Assembly: GCF_021556485.1 (NCBI RefSeq)
Contig: NZ_JAKGBW010000004.1
Coordinates: 1-64,000 of the forward strand
Reading direction: 5' to 3'
DNA length: 64,000 nucleotides
DNA from: Oceanobacillus alkalisoli
GTDB taxonomy: Bacteria; Bacillota; Bacilli; Bacillales; Amphibacillaceae
Shown piece after piece: positions 35,727 to 44,131 of this stretch; position 1 is the first letter of the stretch, and every line of letters starts with the position of its first letter. The notes under the pieces are model-generated. The model saw nothing but the letters and a program-made list of their open reading frames with translations. It was not told where the DNA came from and did not search any database. The translations under genes were made by a program, and so were the position numbers.

Positions 35727-36908
35727 TTAATCTACTAATTCAAATAATGTCGCAATACCTTGGCCACCGCCGATACACATCGTCGATATGCCACGTTTTA
35801 ATCCACGGCGTCGCAATTCGCTTAGTAATTTCACAGTAACAATCGCACCACTTGCACCAATTGGATGACCTAAAGCAATTGCACCACCATTAACATTCAC
35901 CTTTTCCACATCCAGGTTCAAGTCTCTGATTACAGCCAATGTTTGGGAAGCAAACGCCTCATTTAGTTCTACTAGATCAATATCTTCAACAGACAGATTA
36001 GCTTTTTCCAATAGTTTTTTAACAGCTGGTACAGGAGCATATCCCATGATGGACGGATCAACACCGGCAACAGCTTGCTGTTTGACTACTGCTAGCGGCT
36101 TCAGACCTAACTCTTCCGCTTTTTCTGTGGACATCATGACTAGTGCGCCTGCTCCATTATTGATACCTGAAGAATTACCTGCAGTTACAGTACCATTCTC
36201 CTTAAAAGCTGGTCGTAATTTGTTTAACTTTTCAATCGTGAGTCCTCGCCGCGGATGTTCGTCCGTATCGACAACTGTCACATTACCTTTTCTATCTTTT
36301 AACTCAATAGGAGTTATTTCTTCTTTAAACTTGCCTTGGTCTATTGCATCAAGTGCTCGTTGATGACTTAATAGAGCGTACTCATCTTGCCTTTCTCTAC
36401 TAACATCAAATTGTTCTGCTACGTTTTCTGCAGTGATTCCCATGTGTGCCTTACTAAATGGATCAGTCAGTGCTGTTACCAATCCATCTTCGAGCTCAGC
36501 ATGCCCCATGCGGTAGCCATAACGAGCATCTCTTACATAAAATGGCAGCATGTCCATATTTTCTGTGCCACCGGCAACAACAACTTCCGATTCACCCAAC
36601 TGGATTTGAAGTGCAGCACTATTTATTGCTTGAAGTCCGGAGCCACATAACCGATTCACAGTGAAAGCCGTAGATGATTTATCCAAACCAGCTCTTAATG
36701 CACTCATTCTAGCAATAAAAGCATTTTCTGCTACCTGACCGACACACCCTAAAATAACTTCATCCACTACTTCTTTCTCAATTCCAGCCCTCTCCACTGC
36801 CGCCTCAATGGCACGAGCTCCTAAATCTGCTGCATGATAATCCTTTAATTGTCCACCCATTTTACCAATTGGAGTCCTTGCAGTACTTACAATAACTACT
36901 TCTCTCAT
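35727..36908 (-). CDS. Acetyl-CoA C-acetyltransferase (thiolase)
   Basis: 393 residues, complete, with the thiolase nucleophile Cys88 in NRLCGSG, His348 in ALGHPIGASGA and Cys378 in MCIGGGQG. Thiolases of this length cleave acetoacetyl-CoA to two acetyl-CoA or run in reverse. As the first enzyme gene behind the LacI regulator it gives the best clue to the end product of the operon: acetyl-CoA units. Confidence 0.95.
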   Translation of the reverse strand: MREVVIVSTARTPIGKMGGQLKDYHAADLGARAIEAAVERAGIEKEVVDEVILGCVGQVAENAFIARMSALRAGLDKSSTAFTVNRLCGSGLQAINSAALQIQLGESEVVVAGGTENMDMLPFYVRDARYGYRMGHAELEDGLVTALTDPFSKAHMGITAENVAEQFDVSRERQDEYALLSHQRALDAIDQGKFKEEITPIELKDRKGNVTVVDTDEHPRRGLTIEKLNKLRPAFKENGTVTAGNSSGINNGAGALVMMSTEKAEELGLKPLAVVKQQAVAGVDPSIMGYAPVPAVKKLLEKANLSVEDIDLVELNEAFASQTLAVIRDLNLDVEKVNVNGGAIALGHPIGASGAIVTVKLLSELRRRGLKRGISTMCIGGGQGIATLFELVD

Positions 36909-36929
36909 TTTATTCTCTCCTTTATTTTT

Positions 36930-37952
36930 TTATTGTTTAATTGTGCTTTCTCTCACTACTAACCTTGGTTCTAAAAAGAGTTGCAATGGTTGATGGTTTT
37001 CTTTACTATCGATAAGAGATTTCAGAGCATTGAACCCTTCCTCCCCCATACGATAAGCCTGAACATCAACAGTCGTTAACGAAACTTTAAAATACTCTGA
37101 GTAAAGTATGTTATCTGAACCAATAACGGATACATCATGCGGTACAGATAGACCTAAATCAAGACAACCCTTAATCACCCCCATAGCCATTACATCACTT
37201 GCAGCAAAAATTGCTGTAGGTACTTTGTTATTGTATTTTTTAAATAGTTTCATAGTTTGTTTGTATGCTTCACTAAAATCATAATCACCATTTATAATCC
37301 AATCCTCACGAATCGGGATACCTTGCTCATAAAGCACCTTTCGGAAACCCTTCTCTCGCAGTCGGCTGTTAAATCTGTTACCGCCTACAAAGGCTATTTC
37401 AGAATGACCTAAGTTCGTCAGATGTTTTGTGGCCAGCTCGCCGACCTTTAATGAATCGATGCCAACGTAGCTGCCTTTGTATCCCTCGGGAACCCTATTG
37501 ATTAGTACTTTAGGGATTCCATATGTATCAAGTTTTTTCAATATTGGTGCTTCAGTGTCTTCTACTGTCGATAAGATGACTCCATCAACCCCTTGATCAA
37601 TCATCGTATCGATAATACTCTCTTCCTCTTCCGCAATATCCCCCGTTGTGCTGAGCAGCAGGTTAAACCCTTGTTCTTTAGCAGAGTCTTCTATTCCTTT
37701 TAGCATGTAAGGATAAAAGGGGTTCGTCATTTCTGTAACTGTAGCGCCAATAATATTCGAGGTCTTCCCTTTTAATCTTCTCGCTACCTTGTTAGGTCGG
37801 TAGCCCAACTCCTTTATAGCTTCTTCAACTCTATGTCTTAATTCATCACTAACAAATTTTGTATTATTTACTACAGCTGACACAGTCGCAATTGAAACTT
37901 GAGCTCTTTTGGCAACCTCTTTCATCCCGACTGCTATAGTTGTATTCGTCAT
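36930..37952 (-). CDS. LacI-family transcriptional regulator
   Basis: 340 residues. The N-terminal HTH is MKEVAKRAQVSIATVSAVVN, followed by the hinge helix YRPNKVARRLKGKTS and a periplasmic-binding-protein fold to the C-terminus. It is the first gene of the minus-strand operon, 22 nt before the thiolase. Two LacI-type palindromes lie at its promoter, which suggests autoregulation of the entire operon by a metabolite of the pathway. Confidence 0.93.
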   Translation of the reverse strand: MTNTTIAVGMKEVAKRAQVSIATVSAVVNNTKFVSDELRHRVEEAIKELGYRPNKVARRLKGKTSNIIGATVTEMTNPFYPYMLKGIEDSAKEQGFNLLLSTTGDIAEEEESIIDTMIDQGVDGVILSTVEDTEAPILKKLDTYGIPKVLINRVPEGYKGSYVGIDSLKVGELATKHLTNLGHSEIAFVGGNRFNSRLREKGFRKVLYEQGIPIREDWIINGDYDFSEAYKQTMKLFKKYNNKVPTAIFAASDVMAMGVIKGCLDLGLSVPHDVSVIGSDNILYSEYFKVSLTTVDVQAYRMGEEGFNALKSLIDSKENHQPLQLFLEPRLVVRESTIKQ

Positions 37953-37996
37953 CCTCTCACCCCAAAAAAGAATTACTATTAACGGAAAATTTAAAT

Positions 37997-38020
37997 TAAA
38001 CGATTAGCTAAACGTTTAAC
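37997..38020 (-). promoter_or_regulatory. Tandem LacI-type operators
   Basis: TAAACGATTA (37,997-38,006) and the perfect palindrome TAAACGTTTA (38,009-38,018) lie immediately downstream of the -10 box of the operon promoter, about 45 nt before the LacI start. A CG-centred palindrome is the usual operator form for LacI proteins. Confidence 0.7.
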
Positions 38021-38023
38021 TGT

Positions 38024-38053
38024 ATTATAAGAGCGTTTACATTAAGATGTCAA
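38024..38053 (-). promoter_or_regulatory. Consensus promoter of the LacI-thiolase-TRAP-CoA-transferase operon, with cre-like site
   Basis: On the minus strand TTGACA (38,048-38,053) and TATAAT (38,024-38,029) are spaced 18 nt, a near-perfect SigA promoter. The plus-strand sequence TAAGAGCGTTTACA at 38,028-38,041 matches 13 of 14 cre positions and lies in the spacer, so CcpA would block polymerase there. Confidence 0.75.
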
Positions 38054-38269
38054 TGAAAATTTTAATTTATTAATAAAAGGACACTAATCCTAATAGTCTG
38101 AACAAACTTTTATTTATCGCACAATTCTAACCATTCTACTATATGCGAAATTTTAATCCCCCCCTAAATATACAATCTATTAAAAACAGTTTGATTTGTA
38201 CTGTAATGTGTGTTAGTAATTACTTATAAATAAAATATTGTAAATACTTCAGAGATAGGGGAGAAAAAA

Positions 38270-39562
38270 ATGGCTACATACTTGAAAGTCGGAAAAGAAA
38301 GCAATCATATCCAAAAAAAGGATGCCAAGGTCTTTGAAAGTGTCAAGTCTTCCATTGAAAAAATTGAATTGGAGGGCGAAAGTGCAATTAGGGAGTTATC
38401 ATTAGAGTTCGATAACTGGAATCCAAAAAGTTTCCGCTTGTCAGATGAACAAATAGTGCAAATTTGCGAAACAATACCAGAGCAAACCGTTAAAGATATA
38501 AAATTTGCACAAGATAATATTAGAAATTTTGCAGAGGAACAGAGGAAATCTATGCAGGATATAGAAGTTAAGATCAGGCCTGGAGTTATCCTCGGCCACA
38601 AAAATATTCCTGTAAACAGCGTCGGCTGCTACATTCCTGGCGGACGTTATCCGATGGTGGCATCCGCCCATATGAGTATACTGACAGCGAAGGTTGCCGG
38701 TGTTAAAAGAGTGATTGCCTGTACACCTCCAATCAATGGGGAAATACCAGCTGCCACCGTTTATGCAATGCACTTGGCAGGTGCAGATGAAATATATATA
38801 CTCGGTGGTATTCAAGCCATGGCTACTATGGCGATTGGAACAGAAACCATTGAACCGGTAGATATGATTGTTGGACCGGGTAATGCCTTTGTTGCTGAAA
38901 CGAAGCGCCAACTATTCGGGCGTGTTGGAATAGACTTGTTAGCCGGACCAACCGAGGTTTTAGTAATTGCTGATGAAACAAGTGATCCTGAAATGATTGC
39001 GACAGATATTTTGGGACAATGTGAGCACGGGCCGACATCACCAGCTGCCTTTATTACAACAAGTGAAAGAGTTGCAGAATTAACGGTAGAAGAGATTGAA
39101 AGACAATTAAAAGTATTACCTACTGCAGCTGTCGCTAAGTCTGCGTGGGATGATTACGGACAAATCATTTTAGTGGAAGATGAGAAGGAGGCACTAGAGG
39201 TAGCGGATGAATTGGCATATGAACATGTTCAAGTACTGACAAAAGATCCTGATTACTTCTTGGGAAATATGACCAACTACGGAGCTTTATTCCTCGGTCC
39301 TAGAACAAATGTTGCATATGGCGACAAAGTAATCGGTACAAATCACACGCTTCCAACAAAAAGTGCAGCCAGATATACAGGGGGGCTTTGGGTCGGAAAG
39401 TTCCTAAAAACCGTTACATATCAAAAAATAACATCCGACGAGGAAAGCGCATATATTGGTGAGTACGCAGCAAGGCTTTGCCAACTTGAAAACTTTGCTG
39501 GACATGCCGAACAAGCTTTATTACGTGTTCGTAAGTATGGCAAAACAACACCAATAGTATAA
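38270..39562 (+). CDS. hpsN: HpsN-like sulfopropanediol dehydrogenase (histidinol dehydrogenase family)
   Basis: 430 residues of the HisD fold. Zn ligands and catalytic residues are in place: Q250 and H253 in GQCEHGP, E318/H319 in AYEHVQV, and [17 protein letters not shown]. The opening MATYLKVGK, the block [20 protein letters not shown] and [20 protein letters not shown] are as in HpsN, which oxidises (R)-2,3-dihydroxypropane-1-sulfonate to sulfolactate with two NAD, rather than as in biosynthetic HisD. No his genes are near. It is divergent from the LacI operon. No sulfo-lyase gene is in the window, so the actual substrate is open. Confidence 0.75.
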   Translation: MATYLKVGKESNHIQKKDAKVFESVKSSIEKIELEGESAIRELSLEFDNWNPKSFRLSDEQIVQICETIPEQTVKDIKFAQDNIRNFAEEQRKSMQDIEVKIRPGVILGHKNIPVNSVGCYIPGGRYPMVASAHMSILTAKVAGVKRVIACTPPINGEIPAATVYAMHLAGADEIYILGGIQAMATMAIGTETIEPVDMIVGPGNAFVAETKRQLFGRVGIDLLAGPTEVLVIADETSDPEMIATDILGQCEHGPTSPAAFITTSERVAELTVEEIERQLKVLPTAAVAKSAWDDYGQIILVEDEKEALEVADELAYEHVQVLTKDPDYFLGNMTNYGALFLGPRTNVAYGDKVIGTNHTLPTKSAARYTGGLWVGKFLKTVTYQKITSDEESAYIGEYAARLCQLENFAGHAEQALLRVRKYGKTTPIV

Positions 39563-39635
39563 TGTAACTCTATTTATATTTTATGGTTTTTATCTATAGT
39601 TGAATTTTTAAATTCCAGTAGAAAGCCAAAAATGA

Positions 39636-39675
39636 AAGCCCTGTCATCTATGATCAATAGACTACAGGGTTTCTT
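39636..39675. terminator. Bidirectional terminator between hpsN and an SDR gene
   Basis: AAGCCCTGT and ACAGGGTTT form a stem with a 19-nt loop between two convergent genes. T-rich sequence follows on both sides (TTTCTTC on plus, TTTCATTTTT on minus). Confidence 0.65.
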
Positions 39676-39706
39676 CAAATTATTTATAAAACAGGCGCAA
39701 AACATC

Positions 39707-40447
39707 TCAATTGATAAACATTCCACCATCCACTCTTATTATTTCCCCGGTTAGAAATCCTGCATGGTTAATAACCGCATAAGTAAGTTCTGCAATATCT
39801 TCAGGAGTAGCTATACGGCCTAGCGGTGTGCCTTCAGCCAAATGTCTCATATCATCTTCATTATCTTGGATCCAGCGAGTACTTACAAGACCAGGTGCAA
39901 TGCTGTTCACTCTAACTTTCGGCGCCATTACACGAGCCAATGATTTAGTTAAACTATTGGCTGCCGCTTTCGAAGCCGCATATGCAATGGAGCTGCCTAA
40001 TCCAGTTTGTCCTGCAACAGAAGTAATGTTCACAATCGTGCCGGATTGCTTTTTCAAATACGGATAGGCAAGTTTACAACAGTAAAAAGTCCCCTTCACA
40101 TTTACATTCATTACTCGATCCCAATACTCGTCCTTTAACCCATCCAGATCTTCGTGATCAACAAAGTTTGTTACTCCTGCATTATTTACAAGGATGTCCA
40201 ACCGATTTAATTCATGGATTGTTTTCTCGATCATGTTTTTTACAGCTTCTTCGTCTTCAATTGACGCTTTGAAAACCAGACATTTTACTCCTAGATTCTC
40301 AATATCTTTTTTTGTTTTGTAAGCATCTTTCTCTGACCGAGAGTAGTTAACAATGATATTCATGCCTTCTCCAGCCAATTTTAAAGCAATTGCTCTCCCG
40401 ATTCCAGTACTGCTACCTGTGATTAACGCTACCTTTCTCTCCATCAA
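39707..40447 (-). CDS. Short-chain dehydrogenase/reductase (SDR)
   Basis: 246 residues of the classical SDR type, with VALITGSSTGIGRAIALKLA, NNAGVTNF, catalytic NITSVAGQTGLGSSIAYAAS then KAA, and the end GEIIRVDGGMF. It is monocistronic and convergent with hpsN. HpsO, which oxidises one DHPS enantiomer, is also an SDR, so a shared role is possible, but SDR function cannot be read from sequence alone. Confidence 0.87.
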   Translation of the reverse strand: MMERKVALITGSSTGIGRAIALKLAGEGMNIIVNYSRSEKDAYKTKKDIENLGVKCLVFKASIEDEEAVKNMIEKTIHELNRLDILVNNAGVTNFVDHEDLDGLKDEYWDRVMNVNVKGTFYCCKLAYPYLKKQSGTIVNITSVAGQTGLGSSIAYAASKAAANSLTKSLARVMAPKVRVNSIAPGLVSTRWIQDNEDDMRHLAEGTPLGRIATPEDIAELTYAVINHAGFLTGEIIRVDGGMFIN

Positions 40448-40906
40448 TTCCTCTCCTTATTATTACAGTTTAAAATTAACGATTATATTAACAAAAATTA
40501 TAACCGATTCAGAGAGAGCCTGCCATAAAACAAAAGTCCTGTACACCGTTTTCTAGTCTTCTTCACTAGCAACATCATATTTTAATGCCACCAGCCCTTT
40601 ACAGCCTCTTAATTAAACGTGATAACTTAGCTAGTGCTCTCTTTCGCTAATTAAAGACTTTATAAATTCAGTTTTTGTTTTTAACATTAAAGTCGTACAC
40701 AAAATCGATCGTTGATTGCTTCCAGATACTGATAAACTCCAATCAATTTCATCAAACTTTTCAAATCCATAGTGAAATAGCATTCAACAATGTAAAGCAT
40801 AAAATTTGGACTCTGGAAGAATCTCATATATTTCGTATAAAAGAAACTCTAAAAAAATTAGGGTTCGAAATAAGTGAGGGACAAGCGCTAGAATTCCAAC
40901 TACTAT
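40448..40906. other. Intergenic stretch, no recognisable gene
   Basis: A plus-strand frame is open at 40,675-40,950 and is partly protein-like (WTLEESHIFRIKETLKKL), but it has no ribosome site or known family. It runs in a different frame into the AlbA_2-type pseudogene and may be part of the same wreck. Confidence 0.35.
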
Positions 40907-41490
40907 ATGAAGAAAGGTATTGTAAATGCAGTTACCCACCGTTCTTATAGTATTCAAGGAGACGATGTTAAGATCAAGATGTTCGATGACCGATTGGAAA
41001 TTAGTAGCCCAGGTGACTTTCCGAATGTTGTTAATGTCGAGAACCTAAAAAAGTACGCTATTCCCGCAATCCTCGAGTAGCAAGAGCCTTAACTGAATTA
41101 GGCTGGATTAGAGAATTAGGAGAAGGCGTTAAACGTATGTTTAAAGAAATGAATGCTTTTTTCTTAGATGACCCTGTATACGAAGAAAACGAGAATTCCG
41201 TGCGGCTTATATTAAAAAACAATATTCAGATGCGCAGAATCAGAAGACATGAGCGAATTACAAACTTAATCTCAAAAGAATGGGAGATTTTATCAAAAGA
41301 AGAACAAATTGCGCTTGAGTATATCTATAGCAGAGGTAGGATTACTACACATAAATTAGCAACTCTAATATCGAGGAGTACCAATTATGCAAAGAAAATT
41401 TTAGGTGATTTATGTGATAAAAATATTTTGGAGTTAAGAAGAACAGCGTTAAATGACCCAAATCAATATTATACCTTTAAAAACAACTAA
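40907..41490 (+). pseudogene. AlbA_2/ATP-binding (RecG-like) regulator, 5'-truncated and frameshifted
   Basis: The first frame reads IVNAVTHRSYSIQGDDVKIK and DDRLEISSPGDFPNVVNVEN and then hits a stop at about 41,080. One frame over it continues NPRVARALTELGWIRELGEG then VKRMFKEM, followed by a C-terminal winged-helix (HKLATLISRSTNYAKKILGDL). This is the HATPase_C_4 plus wHTH end of the Schlafen/AlbA_2-type putative regulator family (pattern: REAlvNAvvHRdYs...D.leI.sPG...R N.r ia..l...g....G.G..rm). The N-terminal AlbA_2 domain is missing. Confidence 0.65.
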
Positions 41491-41543
41491 TATCAGGAAA
41501 AACTTAATGGAACTAGATATGCCTAGTTCCTATTTTAGTTAAA

Positions 41544-41586
41544 AGGTTCGCATATTGACGATTGAAGTTCTCACGGATTTTTAAAA
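41544..41586 (+). repeat. 43-bp direct repeat, copy 1
   Basis: The sequence starting AGGTTCGCATATTGACGATT and ending CACGGATTTTTAAAA recurs 119 bp downstream with two mismatches. Confidence 0.8.
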
Positions 41587-41662
41587 ATATCCTTGTAGTA
41601 AAACCCTTAGATTGCTTTAAAATCAACTTCGCGGAATAAGCAAGTTCCCATTTGAAGGTTTG

Positions 41663-41705
41663 AGGTTCGCATATTGACGATTAAGGTTCTCACGGATTTT
41701 TAAAA
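41663..41705 (+). repeat. 43-bp direct repeat, copy 2
   Basis: Second copy of the repeat at 41,544-41,586, with two base differences in the GAAGTT/AAGGTT segment. Its GGTTCTCA end forms a short stem with TGAGAACC about 20 nt later, so the unit may fold. Confidence 0.8.
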
Positions 41706-41775
41706 GATTACCTGAGAACCGGTTTTATTCAATAAGTAGTTCTTTTTGTTGTACTAATTTATCATATTTCAATTA

Positions 41776-41877
41776 GAGGTCCCGAGAAGCTCGGAAATGG
41801 GACGGGCTAGGGACGGAGTGACAGTTTCGTTGTCCTACCGTCCTATCCGTCTGGGACGAGTTGCCTGTTCCATATAA
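41776..41877. repeat. GC-rich structured repeat element
   Basis: This GC-rich block stands out from its AT-rich surroundings. GGACGGAGTGACA pairs with TTGTCCTACCGTCC around a GTTTCG loop, and further GGGACGG/CCGTC/GGGACGAG units flank it. It lies 3' of the DnaD-domain gene. It looks like a palindromic intergenic element or structured RNA rather than a coding region. Confidence 0.5.
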
Positions 41878-41893
41878 TCTTCAACTCCACCAC

Positions 41894-42922
41894 CTACTTA
41901 GCACCAATTCCCAATTCCCGCATTCTTTCCTCCACTTCCTCCCTTGTGCCCCGCTTCTCCCCCTCACGTATAGCCTCTCGCAACCGCTGCCTCTCCTTCT
42001 CCTCATCATACCAATCCGGCACAATATCCTCCCCACCAAAATACCCACCACCCCCACCATACTTCCTTCCCCGCTCCCTCTGAAAACCAACAAGCTCCGC
42101 CTTCGCTCCAGCAACCGTCCGGATCCCCTTCCCCTCCCACGCCTTCAAAATACTCCTCACATAAGCCCAAGACAAAACATTCCGCTCCAATGCCCGCTTC
42201 ATCGCCTCCATCACCAACTCCTCCCCCAAACTCCGAATCCAGTCCATCAGTGATTCCGCGACAAACGGACTTACCACACCGAAGTTCTCCTGATAAAACT
42301 TCAACGCGTCCGGTGCTCCTCTATCTTGCTCTTTCTTTTCATGATTAAAAATAAACGTACGCACACCTGCTGCAGCTGCATCATCATGGTTTTCTTTTGT
42401 ATTGGTATTATTCTTGTATTGTTTAATTAAAGGGGTCGGGGCTTGGTTCGGATGGTGGTCCGGGGAGTGGTCCACATGGAGGTTCTGGTGCTGGTCCGAA
42501 GAGTGGTTCATCGGTTGGAGTAATGAATGGTTTTCATTTTGATTCGGCAGATAAGCGGAAGATTGCCCGCTCTGCCCGTTCTCTTCCAGACGAGGTTCCG
42601 TCGTACGATCGGGTACCTGCCCATCCTCTTCCACCACTTCCACAACTAAACTACGCATCTTGTAAATTGGAGCTTTATTTCTTCCTTGTGACGCTACTTC
42701 AATATACCCTGCATCCACAAGCTCCGTCCGCGCCCGCTTAAAACTACTTGCGGAGAGGCCTGCCTTATTTTGGAGCACCGATCCAGGGGAAGTAAATGTA
42801 TTTTTCCATCTCGTTTTATTGTTCATATGCATGAGGGCATACCACAATGCAACCGCACTTCCGGAAAGCGGCTCCCGTTCCTGGTGATCATAAAACGCAT
42901 TAATCTCTTTTATGTAATTCAT
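41894..42922 (-). CDS. DnaD-domain replication protein (phage/ICE type)
   Basis: 342 residues. The N-terminal winged-helix part (about 1-75: PLSGSAVALWYALMHMNNKT, SASSFKRARTELVDAGYI) is followed by a low-complexity His/Asn/Pro linker. A DnaB_2/DnaD domain comes at about 205-270 (FYQENFGVVSPFVAESLMDW and VLSWAYVRSILKAW, where the YxxxIL motif marks the family), and a charged tail ends it. Such proteins are replication initiators or helicase loaders in prophages and conjugative elements. The 3' half is GC-richer than its neighbours, which suggests transfer. Confidence 0.88.
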   Translation of the reverse strand: MNYIKEINAFYDHQEREPLSGSAVALWYALMHMNNKTRWKNTFTSPGSVLQNKAGLSASSFKRARTELVDAGYIEVASQGRNKAPIYKMRSLVVEVVEEDGQVPDRTTEPRLEENGQSGQSSAYLPNQNENHSLLQPMNHSSDQHQNLHVDHSPDHHPNQAPTPLIKQYKNNTNTKENHDDAAAAGVRTFIFNHEKKEQDRGAPDALKFYQENFGVVSPFVAESLMDWIRSLGEELVMEAMKRALERNVLSWAYVRSILKAWEGKGIRTVAGAKAELVGFQRERGRKYGGGGGYFGGEDIVPDWYDEEKERQRLREAIREGEKRGTREEVEERMRELGIGAK

Positions 42923-42978
42923 CTTTATCTATTCCTTTCCAATTTCTCTTTAGGTTAAAATAAAAAAATACACCAATC

Positions 42979-43016
42979 ATCCCAGCTGAACATGCTACTT
43001 CAGCTGGGATTTTTTT
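42979..43016 (+). terminator. Strong Rho-independent terminator (plus orientation)
   Basis: ATCCCAGCTGAA and TTCAGCTGGGAT form a 12-bp stem with an 8-nt loop, followed by TTTTTT on the plus strand. Both flanking genes run on the minus strand, so its T-run faces against them. On the minus strand the stem is followed only later by T-rich sequence. It could still cap the sigma-factor transcript partially. Confidence 0.75.
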
Positions 43017-43032
43017 CACGTTCGATAAATCC

Positions 43033-43584
43033 TCACTTTGGACGATTCGGATGCTTCCTGGCAGCCCACTCGCGCAACTTCCGCCTCGCTCCCTTCCCCC
43101 AGCCCTTCACCGCCTCAACGGAAACGCCTTTCATTTCCGCAATTTCCTTGACTCGCATGCCTTGGATGATATAGTAATACACCCAATCCCACTGTTTAGC
43201 GGTCAGCTCAGCCTTCACGTCTTGCCACATCTCCCGCTCTTCCAGCTTACTCCCCGGCATATCTATCGTCGTATTCCTGAGTTCCGTCGTTGCATCGCTG
43301 ATTCGCTGCTTTTCTGTTTCTACAATGGAATCTTTCTTCTCCATCTCACGGGTTTCTTTACGGAGCAGATCGACGAGGCGATTGCGGATGGTGTAGTTGA
43401 AGTAGGTGCCGAGGGGGCCTTTGTTGGGGTTGTACTTTTGATGGGCCGTCCATAAGGCGAAGAGACCTTCTGAGTAAAAATCTTGATGTGGATCACGGAT
43501 GCCCAGGCGGTGAATGTGGTAATGGATTCTCCGCTCATTTTGTTTGAAAATCTCCTCGAATGTAAGATGCTTTTGATCTGTCAT
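43033..43584 (-). CDS. Sigma-70-family RNA polymerase sigma factor
   Basis: 183 residues. Region 2 (about 8-80) has the Sigma70_r2 pattern DPHQDFYSEGLFALWTAHQK and GTYFNYTIRNRLVDLLRKE. Region 4 (about 120-175) has VYYYIIQGMRVKEIAEMKG then SVEAVKGWGKGARRKLREW. It resembles the small ECF-like or phage-type sigma factors of Bacillaceae prophages and ICEs. It lies upstream of the DnaD-domain gene on the same strand. The AGGAG site before its ATG is good. Its targets are unknown. Confidence 0.85.
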   Translation of the reverse strand: MTDQKHLTFEEIFKQNERRIHYHIHRLGIRDPHQDFYSEGLFALWTAHQKYNPNKGPLGTYFNYTIRNRLVDLLRKETREMEKKDSIVETEKQRISDATTELRNTTIDMPGSKLEEREMWQDVKAELTAKQWDWVYYYIIQGMRVKEIAEMKGVSVEAVKGWGKGARRKLREWAARKHPNRPK

Positions 43585-44131
43585 TGTAAAACTCCTCTCC
43601 TTTATTTAGTTTTTTCACCCTCCATTCATCATAAGAAAAAATGCCCCACTTGAAAAAGAGCCTTATTTCGCTAAAAAACCAACAAGGAGCGAAAATAAGG
43701 CTAAAAATAGTATGCATTTCTATAAAACTTGGTCCAATGGGTATTGCACAATTTAATTTTAAAGCTTTTTCTCTAAATAAGACCCTTTTTGCGAGAATAA
43801 GAAACGAGACCTTTAGTTAACTCTTTCATCAGGAGCACAAATTAGTGCGATAGAAAATTCAATCCTCCCGCCTTATTGCAAACAAGTTTGCCCTATCCCA
43901 AACTAAGAGCATTCCATTCTGTTTAAAAGTCTTTCAAAACTCTTAATAATAAATACAACAAGGAAGATTCTCTTGCCTGGCTGTATATAATCTTTCAAGC
44001 TTGGGTTTAGAAAAACAAGAAACGAAAGAATTACACTGCTTCCGTCACATCTTACTTTATATACTCTAGCAAGATAATATGCTCCCCCTTCCACCCTCAC
44101 AAGTCTTCCAAACATAAAGGAGTGTCTCCTC
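43585..44131. other. Intergenic region with hairpin, upstream of comK
   Basis: No supported gene. It holds a strong hairpin at 43,659-43,702. A 70-codon minus-strand frame at 43,903-44,115 has a passable ribosome site, but only because the comK leader AGGAGTGTCTCCT is palindromic, and its translation matches nothing known to me. Confidence 0.5.
43659..43702 (-). terminator. Hairpin with T-run on the minus strand
   Basis: AGCCTTATTTCGCT and AGCGAAAATAAGGCT form a 14-bp stem with one bulge and a 15-nt loop. On the minus strand CTTTTT follows. It lies 75 nt upstream of the sigma-factor start, so it may insulate that gene or be a mobile palindrome. Confidence 0.6.

Noticed and set aside
38270-39562. 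Calling this gene biosynthetic hisD
   Set aside because: No his neighbours, and the N-terminus and several blocks follow HpsN rather than HisD.
41544-41705. CRISPR array
   Set aside because: Only two repeat copies, 43 bp long with a 76-bp gap and internal mismatches; no cas genes.
41861-42253. Plus-strand Leu/Pro-rich frame of 130 codons
   Set aside because: Antisense to the DnaD-domain gene, low-complexity and without a plausible start signal.
43903-44115. Minus-strand 70-codon frame upstream of comK
   Set aside because: Its ribosome site is only the reverse side of the palindromic comK leader, and its translation matches no family known to me.
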